A stretch of 17,242 bases of DNA from an uncultured Actinoplanes sp. (GCA_934667465.1 CAKUMG010000025.1:1-17242); one strand, 5' to 3'; numbered from the stretch's first letter, positions 5,736 to 13,926 are shown. Translations and numbers: made by a program. Notes: generated from the letters alone by a model not told the origin.

Positions 5736-6443
5736 TCAGTTGAGAGGATCATCAACCCCCCAGAACACCCGTACGGCGTCAGGAGCGGCCGCGCGGTAGC
5801 CGACCCACGTGTCGTGCGGAACCAGGAAGCCGGTGTGCCGGGTGGCCGCCTCGGTGTAGAGCGGCACCTGCGAGGGGCCGAGGGTGAACCCCCGCGCGGC
5901 GAGGTGGGCCCGCACCCGGGCGGCGGCGTCCGGGCCGGTGACCGTCACGATGCGGGCGCACCCGCCGGAGCCGCACGACCTGTCCTCCTCCACGGCGGCC
6001 AGGCCGGCCGGGAACGGCAGGAGACCCTCGCCGCCCGGCAGGCCCTCGCTCCGCGCCACGACGCCGAAGCAGCAGAGCAGCGTGGGCACGACCACCCCGA
6101 CCGCGGTCGCCTGCAGGAGGAACACGGCGAGCCGTCCGCGCCGCCGCTCGTACGCGCCGGCCACGGGCCCGACGAGGATCGCCAGCACCGCGTACCAGGT
6201 GAGCAGGTCCTCGGACGAGGCGACCGGGCCGGGGAGCACACGCCCGGGCAGCACCGTCGCAGCCAGCAGCGCGACCAGCACGGCACCCGCGATCAGCCCC
6301 GGGGTGCGGGAGCGGGCCAGCAGGCTCCACGCCACGACCGGCAGGGCGGCCAGGACGATCCCCACCGAGGGCGCCGCGAGCCAGGCCGCAACGACGACGG
6401 GCAGGGCCACGGCGACGGGAATGATCCGCCAGAGAGAGCTCAC
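5736..6443 (-). CDS. Membrane protein of unknown function, five predicted TM helices
   Basis: The 235-residue product has two parts. Residues 1-128 hold about five hydrophobic helices (IIPVAVALPVVVAAWLA; VGIVLAALPVVAWSLL; GLIAGAVLVALLAATVL; LLTWYAVLAILVGPVAGAY; LAVFLLQATAVGVVVPTLL C). The last ~100 residues form a soluble domain (EEDRSCGSGGCARIVTVTGP DAAARVRAHLAARGFTLG...), with three cysteines and an alpha/beta pattern, ending FWGVDDPLN. I do not recognise the family. GTG 6443 has no Shine-Dalgarno sequence. A CATGAT box about 8 bases upstream may give a leaderless message. The gene lies directly behind the sigma factor's terminator hairpin, so it is probably transcribed separately. High-GC third positions support coding. 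Confidence 0.75.
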   Translation of the reverse strand: MSSLWRIIPVAVALPVVVAAWLAAPSVGIVLAALPVVAWSLLARSRTPGLIAGAVLVALLAATVLPGRVLPGPVASSEDLLTWYAVLAILVGPVAGAYERRRGRLAVFLLQATAVGVVVPTLLCCFGVVARSEGLPGGEGLLPFPAGLAAVEEDRSCGSGGCARIVTVTGPDAAARVRAHLAARGFTLGPSQVPLYTEAATRHTGFLVPHDTWVGYRAAAPDAVRVFWGVDDPLN

Positions 6444-6468
6444 GGGCCCAGATCATGACAGGTACGCA

Positions 6469-6509
6469 GCGACGGCCGCGCCCCCGCCAGGTGGGGGTGC
6501 GGCCGTCGC
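6469..6509 (-). terminator. Strong terminator hairpin after the sigma factor gene
   Basis: Arms GCGACGGCCGC (6469-6479) and GCGGCCGTCGC (6499-6509) pair over 11 bp. The stem continues through a G-T pair and CCCCC/GGGGG to a 7-base loop, about 17 bp in all. It lies 13 bases past the sigma factor stop. Confidence 0.8.
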
Positions 6510-6522
6510 CGGAACGGAAGGC

Positions 6523-7332
6523 TCAGACGGTCATGTCGTCGAGGCGGCCGCGCAGCTTGGCGAGCGCCTTGGTCAGCAGCCGGGAGACGTGCATCTGGGA
6601 GATGCCGACCTGCTCGGCGATCTGCGACTGGGTCATGTTGCCGTAGAAGCGGAGGCTGATGATCTTCTGCTCGCGCTCGTCGAGGGAGGCCAGGGCCGGG
6701 CCCAGGGCGACGCGCAGCTCGGTCAGCTCGAACTCGGGGTCGTGACCGCCGAGGGTGTCGCCCAGCTCGGTGCTGCCGTCGGCGCCGACCGGGGTGGAGA
6801 GGCTGGCCGAGTTGTAGGCGCGGGCGCCCTCGAGGCCCTCGAGGACCTCTTCCTCGGTGATGCCGAGGTGCTGGGCGATGTCGGCGACCTGCGGCGAGCG
6901 GCCCAGCGAGTGGGTCAGGGCGCTGTTGGCCGCGGTGATGGCCAGGCGCAGCTCCTGCAGGCGGCGCGGGACGCGGATCGACCAGGTGCGGTCACGGAAG
7001 TGGCGCTTGAGCTCACCGATGATCGTGGGGATCGCGAAGCCGGCGAAGTCGACGCCGCGGTCGATCTCGAACCGGTCGACGGCCTTGATCAGGCCGACCA
7101 CGGCCACCTGGTAGAGGTCGTCCGAGGGCTCGCCGCGGCCCGCGTAGCGGTTGGCGAGGTGACGGGCGAGCGGCAGCCAGGCCTCGACGGTGCGATCCCG
7201 CACGGCCGGCCGCGACGGGTGACCGGCGGGCAGGCTCGCCAGCGCGGTGATCAGCTCAGAGGCGCGGTCCGTGCTCTTCGACGAGTCGGCCACCGTGTCG
7301 GTGTCGTGAGCGGATACTGCGGTGACGGTCAT
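6523..7332 (-). CDS. Alternative RNA polymerase sigma factor, SigB/SigF/SigG subfamily
   Basis: A group-3 sigma-70 factor of 269 residues that would direct RNA polymerase to stress or developmental promoters. Region 2 is around residues 55-125 (DDLYQVAVVGLIKAVDRFEI, GVDFAGFAIPTIIGELKRHF RDRTWSIRVPRR), including the -10 recognition helix. Region 3 follows (LGRSPQVADIAQHLGITEEEV). Region 4 ends the protein (LDEREQKIISLRFYGNMTQSQIAE, VGISQMHVSRLLTKAL), the -35-binding helix-turn-helix. ATG 7332 follows AGGAG at 9-base spacing; the longer in-frame start at 7365 adds unconserved residues. It is divergent from a PP2C phosphatase and near a STAS antagonist, the typical parts of a partner-switching circuit. 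A SigB/F-like promoter upstream would suggest autoregulation. Confidence 0.93.
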   Translation of the reverse strand: MTVTAVSAHDTDTVADSSKSTDRASELITALASLPAGHPSRPAVRDRTVEAWLPLARHLANRYAGRGEPSDDLYQVAVVGLIKAVDRFEIDRGVDFAGFAIPTIIGELKRHFRDRTWSIRVPRRLQELRLAITAANSALTHSLGRSPQVADIAQHLGITEEEVLEGLEGARAYNSASLSTPVGADGSTELGDTLGGHDPEFELTELRVALGPALASLDEREQKIISLRFYGNMTQSQIAEQVGISQMHVSRLLTKALAKLRGRLDDMTV

Positions 7333-7378
7333 ATGAGGTTGCTCCTGTTCGTGACTGCTTCCCACGCGTGGCCAACTG

Positions 7379-7405
7379 TTGCCCCGTGGGGCGGGTGTTC
7401 CAAAC
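7379..7405 (-). promoter_or_regulatory. Weak SigB/F-like promoter ahead of the sigma factor gene
   Basis: On the minus strand GTTT (7405-7402) is followed after 17 bases by GGGCAA (7384-7379). The consensus is GTTT-N14-16-GGGTAT/A, so the spacer is slightly long and one -10 base differs. Suggestive only. Confidence 0.3.
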
Positions 7406-7456
7406 TCGTACTAACGACCGAATCTTCGGCGACGAAAGTATGATCCCGCACCTCCC

Positions 7457-7521
7457 CCGACCGGTCGGCACCGGGTGGGGGAAGGCCGGTCCCACCGGGC
7501 GGAAAGGCCGGTCCCCACCGG
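7457..7521. repeat. Cluster of three ACCGG/CCGGT dyads in the sigma-phosphatase intergenic region
   Basis: A perfect 12-bp palindrome CCGACCGGTCGG (7457-7468) is followed by CCGGT-ccc-ACCGG (7486-7498) and CCGGT-cccc-ACCGG (7508-7521). The last two lie inside an imperfect 22-bp tandem repeat beginning AAGGCCGGTCCC (7482 and 7504). They could be operators or local hairpins. The rest of the 260-base gap (7333-7592) shows no gene. Confidence 0.5.
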
Positions 7522-7592
7522 CGGGAAATCGGGGGTGAGGCGGCCCCGCGCGCGGGGTAGAAAGGTGCGACGACGCGAGGACGGAGGGCCGC

Positions 7593-9164
7593 ATGGACGC
7601 GGTGCACGACTCCGGCGCCGACCCGGTCGGTGCGCGTTTCGCCGCACTGGCCCGCCGGGTGCTGGGGGCGGCGGAGGCCACCGTCGTGCTGGGGCGCGAC
7701 CTGCGGGCGCTGCGCGACGACCCGCGTACGGCCGCGTTCCTGTCCGCCCCGCTGACCGGCGTGCACGGCACGGTGGTCGGCGCGCTCTGCGTGGCCAGTC
7801 ACGAGCCCCGGCAGTGGACACCGTCCGACGAGGAGCTGCTGGGTGAGCTGGCCGCCGCCTGCTCCGAGAGCCTGGCGCTGCTGGCGGCGAGGCGCCGCGC
7901 GCGGGCCGGCGAACACGCGGCCGCCTTGCACGAACGTGCGGCGGAGACCGCGTACGCCCGCAGCAGTCTGCTCCTGCAGGCGAGCTCCGCCCTCGCAGCG
8001 ACCAGCACCGTCGCGGACATCGTCGCCGCGGTGCGCGACCTGGCTACCGGCATGCTCGACCCCGCGTTCGTCGCGATGTCCCTGGTGGCCCCGGACGGCG
8101 ACCTCGTGCTGGCGACCCGGGAAGGGCTGCCGCCCTCGGTCGTGGAGCGCTTCCGGCGGTACCCAGGCCCGGACCTCACCCCCTCCGCACTGGCCGTCAG
8201 CACCCGCGAGATCGTCCTGATCCCGGACGCCGCGGGCGTGGCGCGCCGGACGCCGGCCGTGGCACCGGTCTTCGCCGAGCTGGGCTGGCAGTCCAGCGCC
8301 AGCGTCCCGCTGCCGGGGCCGGGCGGGCCGCTCGGTGCGCTCACCTTCGTCTGGCGCGAGCCGCACACGCCCGACGACGGCGAGCAGACCCTGCTCGCGG
8401 CACTCGGGGGCTATGTGGCGCAGGCTCTGCAGCGCGCCTACCACCTGCGCGAGCGCGAGGGCGTGGCCTCGACCCTGCAGCGCGCGATGCTGACCGACCT
8501 GCCCGCGGTGCCGCCCTTCGAGCTCGCGGCGCGCTACCAGCCGGCGGCGCGCGGCGAGCAGGTCGGCGGCGACTGGTACGACGCCGTGCGCCTGCCGGAC
8601 GGCCACCTCGCCCTGGTCGTCGGCGACGTGGCGGGGCACGACATGCGCGCGGCGACCCACATGGGCCAGCTGCGCAGCATGCTGCGGGGATTCCTGGTGG
8701 ACCGCGCCGAGCCGCCGTCGGCCCTGCTGCGGCGCCTGGACACGGCGACCCGCCGGCTCGGCCGCCCGGTACCCACGACCGCGGTGCTCGCCTGCCTGGA
8801 ACCGGACACGCACGTCCTGCGCTGGGCGAACGCCGGTCACCCGCCGCCGGTCCTGTTACCGCCGGAGGGCACGCCGGTCGTGCTGCCCGGCCGGGACCCG
8901 CTGCTGGGGGTGGCCCGGCGGCTGGAGCGCACCGATCGCGACCGCGCGGTGCCGCCCGGGTCGACCCTGCTGTTCTACACCGACGGCCTCCTCGAAACGC
9001 GCGGCCAGGTGATCGACGAGCGCGAGGCCGAGTTGCTCACGCTGCTGCGCGGGCAGGGCACGACGCCCCTGCCGGAGCTGCTGGATCTGCTGCTGCACAA
9101 GATCGCCGGCGACGACCACGAGGACGACGTCGCCATGCTGGCCGTGCGGACGCCCCGGGTTTGA
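7593..9164 (+). CDS. GAF-domain SpoIIE-type PP2C serine phosphatase
   Basis: The 523-residue product is predicted to dephosphorylate a STAS anti-sigma antagonist and so release a SigB-type sigma factor. Residues about 10-105 form a shortened GAF-like domain. Residues about 125-290 form a full GAF sensor (VADIVAAVRDLATGMLDPAF ... SSASVPLPGPGGPLGALTFV). The rest is a SpoIIE/RsbU-type PPM phosphatase: VGGDWYDA near 323, VVGDVAGHDMRA near 342, NAGHPPPVL near 412, FYTDGLLETRG near 460 and EDDVAMLAV near 510. The metal-binding aspartates in GDWYD, GDVAGHD, TDG and DD are all present, so it should be active. ATG 7593 follows GGAGG. It is soluble, with no TM helix. The downstream STAS gene is the obvious substrate candidate. 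Its own promoter is unclear: a GGGTAG lies at 7555-7560 without a good -35. Confidence 0.93.
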   Translation: MDAVHDSGADPVGARFAALARRVLGAAEATVVLGRDLRALRDDPRTAAFLSAPLTGVHGTVVGALCVASHEPRQWTPSDEELLGELAAACSESLALLAARRRARAGEHAAALHERAAETAYARSSLLLQASSALAATSTVADIVAAVRDLATGMLDPAFVAMSLVAPDGDLVLATREGLPPSVVERFRRYPGPDLTPSALAVSTREIVLIPDAAGVARRTPAVAPVFAELGWQSSASVPLPGPGGPLGALTFVWREPHTPDDGEQTLLAALGGYVAQALQRAYHLREREGVASTLQRAMLTDLPAVPPFELAARYQPAARGEQVGGDWYDAVRLPDGHLALVVGDVAGHDMRAATHMGQLRSMLRGFLVDRAEPPSALLRRLDTATRRLGRPVPTTAVLACLEPDTHVLRWANAGHPPPVLLPPEGTPVVLPGRDPLLGVARRLERTDRDRAVPPGSTLLFYTDGLLETRGQVIDEREAELLTLLRGQGTTPLPELLDLLLHKIAGDDHEDDVAMLAVRTPRV

Positions 9165-9183
9165 CGACCCGGGGGCCGGGTAG
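9159..9183 (+). promoter_or_regulatory. SigB/F-type promoter for the STAS gene, overlapping the phosphatase stop codon
   Basis: GTTT (9159-9162) and GGGTAG (9178-9183) are separated by 15 bases, close to the GTTT-N14-16-GGGTAT consensus of the SigB/SigF group. The -35 box overlaps the TGA of the phosphatase. It predicts control of the STAS gene by a SigB-type factor, most simply the one at 6523-7332. Confidence 0.6.
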
Positions 9184-9248
9184 TGCAGAAGGCTGCCTCG
9201 TCGTCACGCCCCCGCGTGACGAGCGGCCCATCGCGAAGAGGTCAGCCC

Positions 9249-9602
9249 ATGCATCCATCACCTTCGTGGTCGTCGCGCCTGGAGCTGCGGGACGGGACCC
9301 GGATCGTGCTGCTCAGCGGCGACATCGATCTGACCGGCGCCGACCAGGTGCGGCGGCTGCTGATCGGGGAGCTCGACCAGCCGGGCTCCGCGCACGTCAT
9401 CGCGGACCTCTCCGGGGTCCCCTTCCTCGACTCCGCCGGGCTGGGCGCGCTGATCAGCGCCTACAACCACGCGGAGGAGCTGGGTCAGCGGTTCAGCGTC
9501 CGGGAGCCGCAGCACACCACCCGCCGGATCATGGAGATCGCGGGCGTGCTCGAGCTGCTCAGCCAGGACGGACCCCATCCGGAGCGTACGCCTGACGTGT
9601 GA
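9249..9602 (+). CDS. STAS domain anti-sigma factor antagonist (RsbV/SpoIIAA type)
   Basis: The 117-residue single-domain STAS protein fits the family's usual 100-125. In partner switching, the unphosphorylated form binds the anti-sigma kinase and frees sigma; phosphorylation of a conserved serine blocks this. The strand GTRIVLLSGDIDLTGADQV is followed by HVIADLSGVPFLDSAGLGAL, in which Ser62 of DSAG is the predicted phosphorylation site. The C-terminal half (RFSVREPQHTTRRIMEIAGV LELL) is standard. ATG 9249 follows AGAGG. It lies 84 bases after the SpoIIE-type phosphatase and has its own SigB/F-type promoter, forming a positive loop with the sigma factor upstream. No HATPase anti-sigma kinase is encoded in the window, so the partner kinase must be elsewhere. 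Confidence 0.92.
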   Translation: MHPSPSWSSRLELRDGTRIVLLSGDIDLTGADQVRRLLIGELDQPGSAHVIADLSGVPFLDSAGLGALISAYNHAEELGQRFSVREPQHTTRRIMEIAGVLELLSQDGPHPERTPDV

Positions 9603-9710
9603 CAGCGGTTCCGGCCAGCGGGACTCCCCCGTGCCGCCCGCTCCCCCACCCCACCGGCGGCGCATGATCGGGGGGTCGACAGCGCAGCGCATCACGGAAG
9701 GAGGGCCGGC

Positions 9711-10601
<891 letters not shown>

Positions 10602-10639
10602 CCGTCGCGAGCTCCGCGCGACCTTCGCGTGAGCTCCAC

Positions 10640-10685
10640 GTGAGCGGAGCCCGGCCGGCGCGGTGGTGCCGGCCGGGCCGCTCAC
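10640..10685 (+). terminator. Terminator hairpin after purU
   Basis: GTGAGCGG (10640-10647) pairs with CCGCTCAC (10678-10685) and CCCGGCCGGC (10650-10659) with GCCGGCCGGG (10668-10677). There is a 2-base bulge and an 8-base loop, for 18 paired positions. Confidence 0.8.
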
Positions 10686-10738
10686 TGCGCCCCTGCTCCC
10701 GCTGTCAGACAGATGCCGGGGCGCCCGCACAGCGTACA

Positions 10739-10755
10739 TTGGCAATCGTTTTCAA
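10739..10755. promoter_or_regulatory. Zur/Fur-family-like operator upstream of the S33 peptidase
   Basis: TTGGCAATCGTTTTCAA is an AT-rich island in very GC-rich surroundings, with imperfect dyad symmetry about C10747 (5 of 8 pairs). It resembles the actinobacterial Zur consensus TGAAAATNATTTTCA at 11-12 of 15 positions by eye. It lies about 70 bases before the chosen start of the S33 hydrolase gene. Confidence 0.45.
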
Positions 10756-10827
10756 CAAGCGGGGAGGTGCCGCGATCCCCTACCATCCATGAGCGCCGAT
10801 ATCGCTCGACGATGGGGGAACCACCTC

Positions 10828-12537
10828 GTGCCATCTCTGCTACGACGCGGCCTGACCACCGGCCTCGCCACCCTGATGCTCGCCACCGCCGGGGCAGCGG
10901 TCGCCACCGCGCCGGCCTCCGCCGGACCCCGCTCCGACACCACCACCGCGCTGGAGAAGCGCCGCGTGGACAGCGTGCCCGCGCCGGTCCTGGCGTGGGA
11001 GGGCTGCTACGAGTACGCCGAATGCGCGACCGCCCAGGTCCCGCTCGACTACGACCAGCCCCGCGGCGCGACGACCAGCCTCGCCGTGCTGCGCGTCCCC
11101 GCCCGCGACCAGGCCAACAAGATCGGCAGCCTCTTCGTCAACCCGGGCGGCCCCGGCGGCTCCGCCACCTCCCTCGCCCTGGGCTCCCCCAACTTCCTCA
11201 GCGACGCCCTGCTGGACCGCTTCGACATCGTCGGCGTCGACCCGCGCGGCATCGCCGACAGCACCAACGTCCGCTGCTGGAACTCCGCCGCGGAACAGGC
11301 CGCGGTCCTTAACGACATGAACGTCGCGTTCCCGTGGGGCCGCGCCGAGGAGAAGAAGTACGTCGCCGCGGCCGAGAAGTTCGGCCGGGCGTGCTCGACC
11401 ACCGGCCGGCCGCTCACCGGCGCCATGAGCACCGCCGAGGTGGTCCGCGACATGGAGCTGCTGCGCCGCTCGGTCGGCGACAGCAAGCTCACGTTCCTCG
11501 GCTTCAGCTACGGCACCGCCATCGGCCAGTACTACGCGAACATGTTCCCGGAGCGGTTCCGCGCGATCGTGGTCGACGGCGTGCTGGACCCCGACCACTG
11601 GGTCGGCAACCCGGCCACCGCGAACATCGAGCAGGACAGCCGGCTCAAGTCCTCCGACGGCGCGTACCGTGCCCTGATCGAGATCCTGAAGCGCTGCGAC
11701 CGGGCCGGCGAGGACGCCTGCGTGTTCGCCGAGGGCAACCCGGTGGCGCGGTTCGAGACGATCGCGCGCGAGCTGCGCAGGGCGCCGCTGACGGTCACCG
11801 ACGAGTGGGGCACCTACACGATCACGTACGCGGACTTCATCGGTGGCGTGCTCGGCAACCTCTACGGCGTCGACGCGGGGTGGACGGTCACCGACCTCGC
11901 GCAGCAGCTGTGGATCCTGCTCGAGGGCACGCCGGCGCAGGCCCCGGCGGCGAAGGCGGCCCTGCGCGAGCGGATCGAGTCGTTCACCGAGCCCGCGGAG
12001 GAGCCGTACGACAACGGGTTCGAGGCGTTCGCCGGCGTCCTGTGCACCGACGCCCTGCACCCGCGGGACGCGGACAGCTGGCTGCGGCTGATGGACCAGG
12101 CTGACCGGCGGGCCCCGTACTTCGGGCGCGCCTGGGGCTGGGGCAGCGTCCAGTGCGCCCGGGACACGTGGACGGTCCGCGACGAGGACGCCTACGCCGG
12201 GCCGTGGGACCGCCGCACGGCCGCGCCGGTCCTGGTCGTCGGCAACTACTGGGACCCGGCCACCGCCTACACCGACGCGGTCTCGGCGTCACGCCGGCTC
12301 GGCAACGCCCGCCTGCTGAGCAGCGACAACTGGGGTCACACCGCCTACGGTACGGGTGACTGCGCCACGGCGGCGATCGACGCGTACCTGCTCGCCGGGA
12401 CGCTGCCGGCGCGCGGGACCGTGTGCGAGGGCGCGTACCAGCCGTTCACCCCCGCGGCCGCGCGCCGTGCGGGCACGAAGGGTCAGGTGCCGGTGGCGAT
12501 CCCGCTGCCGCCGTCGGTGCTCAACGGCAACCGCTGA
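10828..12537 (+). CDS. Secreted S33 family alpha/beta hydrolase, tripeptidyl aminopeptidase-like
   Basis: An exported serine hydrolase of 569 residues, similar to Streptomyces tripeptidyl aminopeptidases (Tap/SlpD/SlpE type), which release short peptides from protein N-termini. A signal peptide (PSLLRRGLTTGLATLMLATA, cleavage after ASA near residue 32) precedes the alpha/beta-hydrolase core. FVNPGGPGGSA is the oxyanion loop, FLGFSYGTAIGQYYANMFPE carries nucleophile Ser near 227, and DIVGVDPRG is a family block. The C-terminal TAP-like domain supplies the acid in GNYWDPATAY and the histidine in DNWGHTAYG. Cysteine pairs suit secretion. GTG 10828 is preferred: a GGGGGA site lies 8 bases upstream and the signal peptide then has normal length. 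ATG 10789 would add 13 residues and has no ribosome-binding site. Confidence 0.92.
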   Translation: MPSLLRRGLTTGLATLMLATAGAAVATAPASAGPRSDTTTALEKRRVDSVPAPVLAWEGCYEYAECATAQVPLDYDQPRGATTSLAVLRVPARDQANKIGSLFVNPGGPGGSATSLALGSPNFLSDALLDRFDIVGVDPRGIADSTNVRCWNSAAEQAAVLNDMNVAFPWGRAEEKKYVAAAEKFGRACSTTGRPLTGAMSTAEVVRDMELLRRSVGDSKLTFLGFSYGTAIGQYYANMFPERFRAIVVDGVLDPDHWVGNPATANIEQDSRLKSSDGAYRALIEILKRCDRAGEDACVFAEGNPVARFETIARELRRAPLTVTDEWGTYTITYADFIGGVLGNLYGVDAGWTVTDLAQQLWILLEGTPAQAPAAKAALRERIESFTEPAEEPYDNGFEAFAGVLCTDALHPRDADSWLRLMDQADRRAPYFGRAWGWGSVQCARDTWTVRDEDAYAGPWDRRTAAPVLVVGNYWDPATAYTDAVSASRRLGNARLLSSDNWGHTAYGTGDCATAAIDAYLLAGTLPARGTVCEGAYQPFTPAAARRAGTKGQVPVAIPLPPSVLNGNR

Positions 12538-13484
12538 TCATCGCTCTCGTTCCGCGAGGGGGCTCCACGCCGTGGGGCCCCCTCGACCAGCCGGCGGCTG
12601 TTGGTCACCGCCATGCGGTGAATCTCGTCATCCGTGAAGCCGTACGCGAGCAGCCGGTCCGCCAGCAGCGCGAGCCCGTCCTCGACCGGCGGGTTGAACG
12701 GCTGACCGAGGTCGCTGGAGAGCACGGAATGCTCCGGCCCGGTCCGGCGGATGTGATCGGCCAGCACCTCCCAGCTCACCTTGCCGCTGTGCGGGGTGGT
12801 GAAGCACCGCTCCAGCAGCGCCCCCCGTGCGGCGAGCTCGCGCTGCGCCTCGACGGGCAGCCGCTGCGAGGTGAACTCGGGGTGGGTCACGACGATCCGC
12901 CGTACGCCCGCCTCGGCCGCAGCCTCGGCGACCACCGCGATCTCGGGGCCCGACAGGTGCCCGGTCGCCAGCACCATGTCGTGCTCTTTCACCAGCGCGA
13001 GAATCTGGCGCAAAGCCGGCACCACCGCTCCTTCACCGTCGACCACCTCGACGGCCGGCGCCGTGATCCCCCTGCCGGCGAGCTCGTCCTGCACCCGCGC
13101 CCACATCGGAGGGACCGACCCCTCCGGCGCCTGCGCCCGGCTCTCCCGCTGGTTGCGCGAGTCCACGGTCGGCAGCCACACGACCCGCGCGCCCTGCCGC
13201 CCCGCGATCTCCACGGCCACGGGGTTCAGCCCGCCGACCGACGCGTTGAGCGTGATCGCCCCGAGCACGTCCACGCCGGGCACCACCGTGCGCACGACCG
13301 CCGCCCGTTCGGCGGTCGGCACGTAGTGCGACTTGAGCACGAACCCGGCCAGCCCCACCTCGGCGCAGTTGCGGGCCAGCGTCACGTCGTCCACCAGCCG
13401 CGGCATGACGTCGGGCGCCACGTGCACATGCGTGTCGTACGCCCCGGCGACCAGCGCCCGCGCCCGCTCCGACGGCTGAACCAT
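12483..13484 (-). CDS. Amidohydrolase-like metal-dependent hydrolase (DUF6282-like)
   Basis: The 333-residue TIM-barrel-type hydrolase has a metal-binding DTHVHVAPD near residues 17-25 (His19, His21), HYVPTAERAA, a middle HLSGPEI histidine, VVTHPEF, and SSDLGQPFNPPVEDGL with an aspartate near the end of the barrel. These are the usual amidohydrolase ligand positions. I recall this type as annotated DUF6282; the substrate is unknown. ATG 13484 follows AGGGAGG. The recognisable domain ends at TNSRRLVEG. About 30 more residues are read from the antisense of the S33 gene's terminator and last codons, so the two genes overlap tail-to-tail by 55 bases. This suggests that the original stop was lost. 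A divergent HxlR/hydrolase pair lies just upstream. Confidence 0.82.
   Translation of the reverse strand: MVQPSERARALVAGAYDTHVHVAPDVMPRLVDDVTLARNCAEVGLAGFVLKSHYVPTAERAAVVRTVVPGVDVLGAITLNASVGGLNPVAVEIAGRQGARVVWLPTVDSRNQRESRAQAPEGSVPPMWARVQDELAGRGITAPAVEVVDGEGAVVPALRQILALVKEHDMVLATGHLSGPEIAVVAEAAAEAGVRRIVVTHPEFTSQRLPVEAQRELAARGALLERCFTTPHSGKVSWEVLADHIRRTGPEHSVLSSDLGQPFNPPVEDGLALLADRLLAYGFTDDEIHRMAVTNSRRLVEGAPRRGAPSRNESDDQRLPLSTDGGSGIATGT
12555..12585 (+). terminator. Terminator hairpin of the S33 gene, inside the amidohydrolase's 3' coding end
   Basis: CGAGGGGGC (12555-12563) pairs with GCCCCCTCG (12577-12585), then a U-G pair, then CCAC/GTGG around a 3-base loop: a 14-bp stem. The U-G pair forms only in the plus-strand RNA, fitting its role for the S33 transcript. 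Confidence 0.8.
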
Positions 13485-13543
13485 CACGACCCTCCCTGCC
13501 TCGTTCCCCCCATCCAACCCCGCGGATCCGCGCACGTCGATGG

Positions 13544-13885
13544 CTATGCGCGCTGGTCGTAATCGGCGCGGGCGGCCTCGATGCGGGCCAGGTTGCCGGC
13601 GCTCCAGGCCATCAGCGGCGCGGCGGCGGCCAGCATCTCCCGGCCCAGCGGCGTCAGGGCGTAGCTGACCTGCGGCGGCATCGGGTTGTGGACCGTCCGG
13701 GTCAGCAGGCCGTCGCGTTCCAGGCCGCGCAGCGTGGCCGTGAGCATGCGCTGGCTGATGCCGTCGAGCCCGCGCAGGAGTTCGGCGAACCGGCGCGGGC
13801 CGGGCAGCAGATCGTGCAGCAGGACCAGCGTCCACTTGTTGGCGACGATCGCCTTGCATCCGCCCGAACGCGACGGCTGGCTCAT
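13544..13885 (-). CDS. HxlR family transcriptional regulator (first copy)
   Basis: The 113-residue winged-helix regulator of the HxlR/MarR-like group often responds to electrophiles or redox stress and controls a neighbouring enzyme gene. The family block ANKWTLVLLHDLLPGPRRFA EL, the recognition helix region GISQRMLTATLRGLERDGLL, and the wing with PPQVSYALTPLGREML are all present. A single cysteine at residue 10 (SGGCKAI) occupies about the place of the redox-sensing cysteine of YodB/HypR-type members. ATG 13885 follows GGAGG at 8 bases; the upstream in-frame start at 13912 lacks a ribosome-binding site. It is divergent from the alpha/beta hydrolase across 77 bases, so that hydrolase is its likely target. 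Confidence 0.9.
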   Translation of the reverse strand: MSQPSRSGGCKAIVANKWTLVLLHDLLPGPRRFAELLRGLDGISQRMLTATLRGLERDGLLTRTVHNPMPPQVSYALTPLGREMLAAAAPLMAWSAGNLARIEAARADYDQRA

Positions 13886-13926
13886 GGTGGTCACCTCCGG
13901 AAACCGCGGCACATCGAAGTGCCTGA

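Noticed and set aside
7555..7560. GGGTAG as the -10 box of a SigB/F promoter for the phosphatase
   Set aside because: No GTTT-like -35 lies 14-17 bases upstream, only GC-rich sequence, so it is not listed as a promoter.
7333..8840. Long minus-strand ORF opposite the phosphatase
   Set aside because: Repetitive Arg/Gly/Ala composition with no domain; the plus-strand GAF-PP2C protein is complete and conserved.
10840..12060. 406-codon minus-strand ORF opposite the S33 gene
   Set aside because: Composition of a shadow frame (Val/Gly/Arg/Asp runs) opposite a fully conserved hydrolase.
12423..13562. Plus-strand ORF opposite the amidohydrolase
   Set aside because: His/Arg/Pro-rich shadow of the minus-strand gene, which has metal-binding motifs and a good ribosome-binding site.
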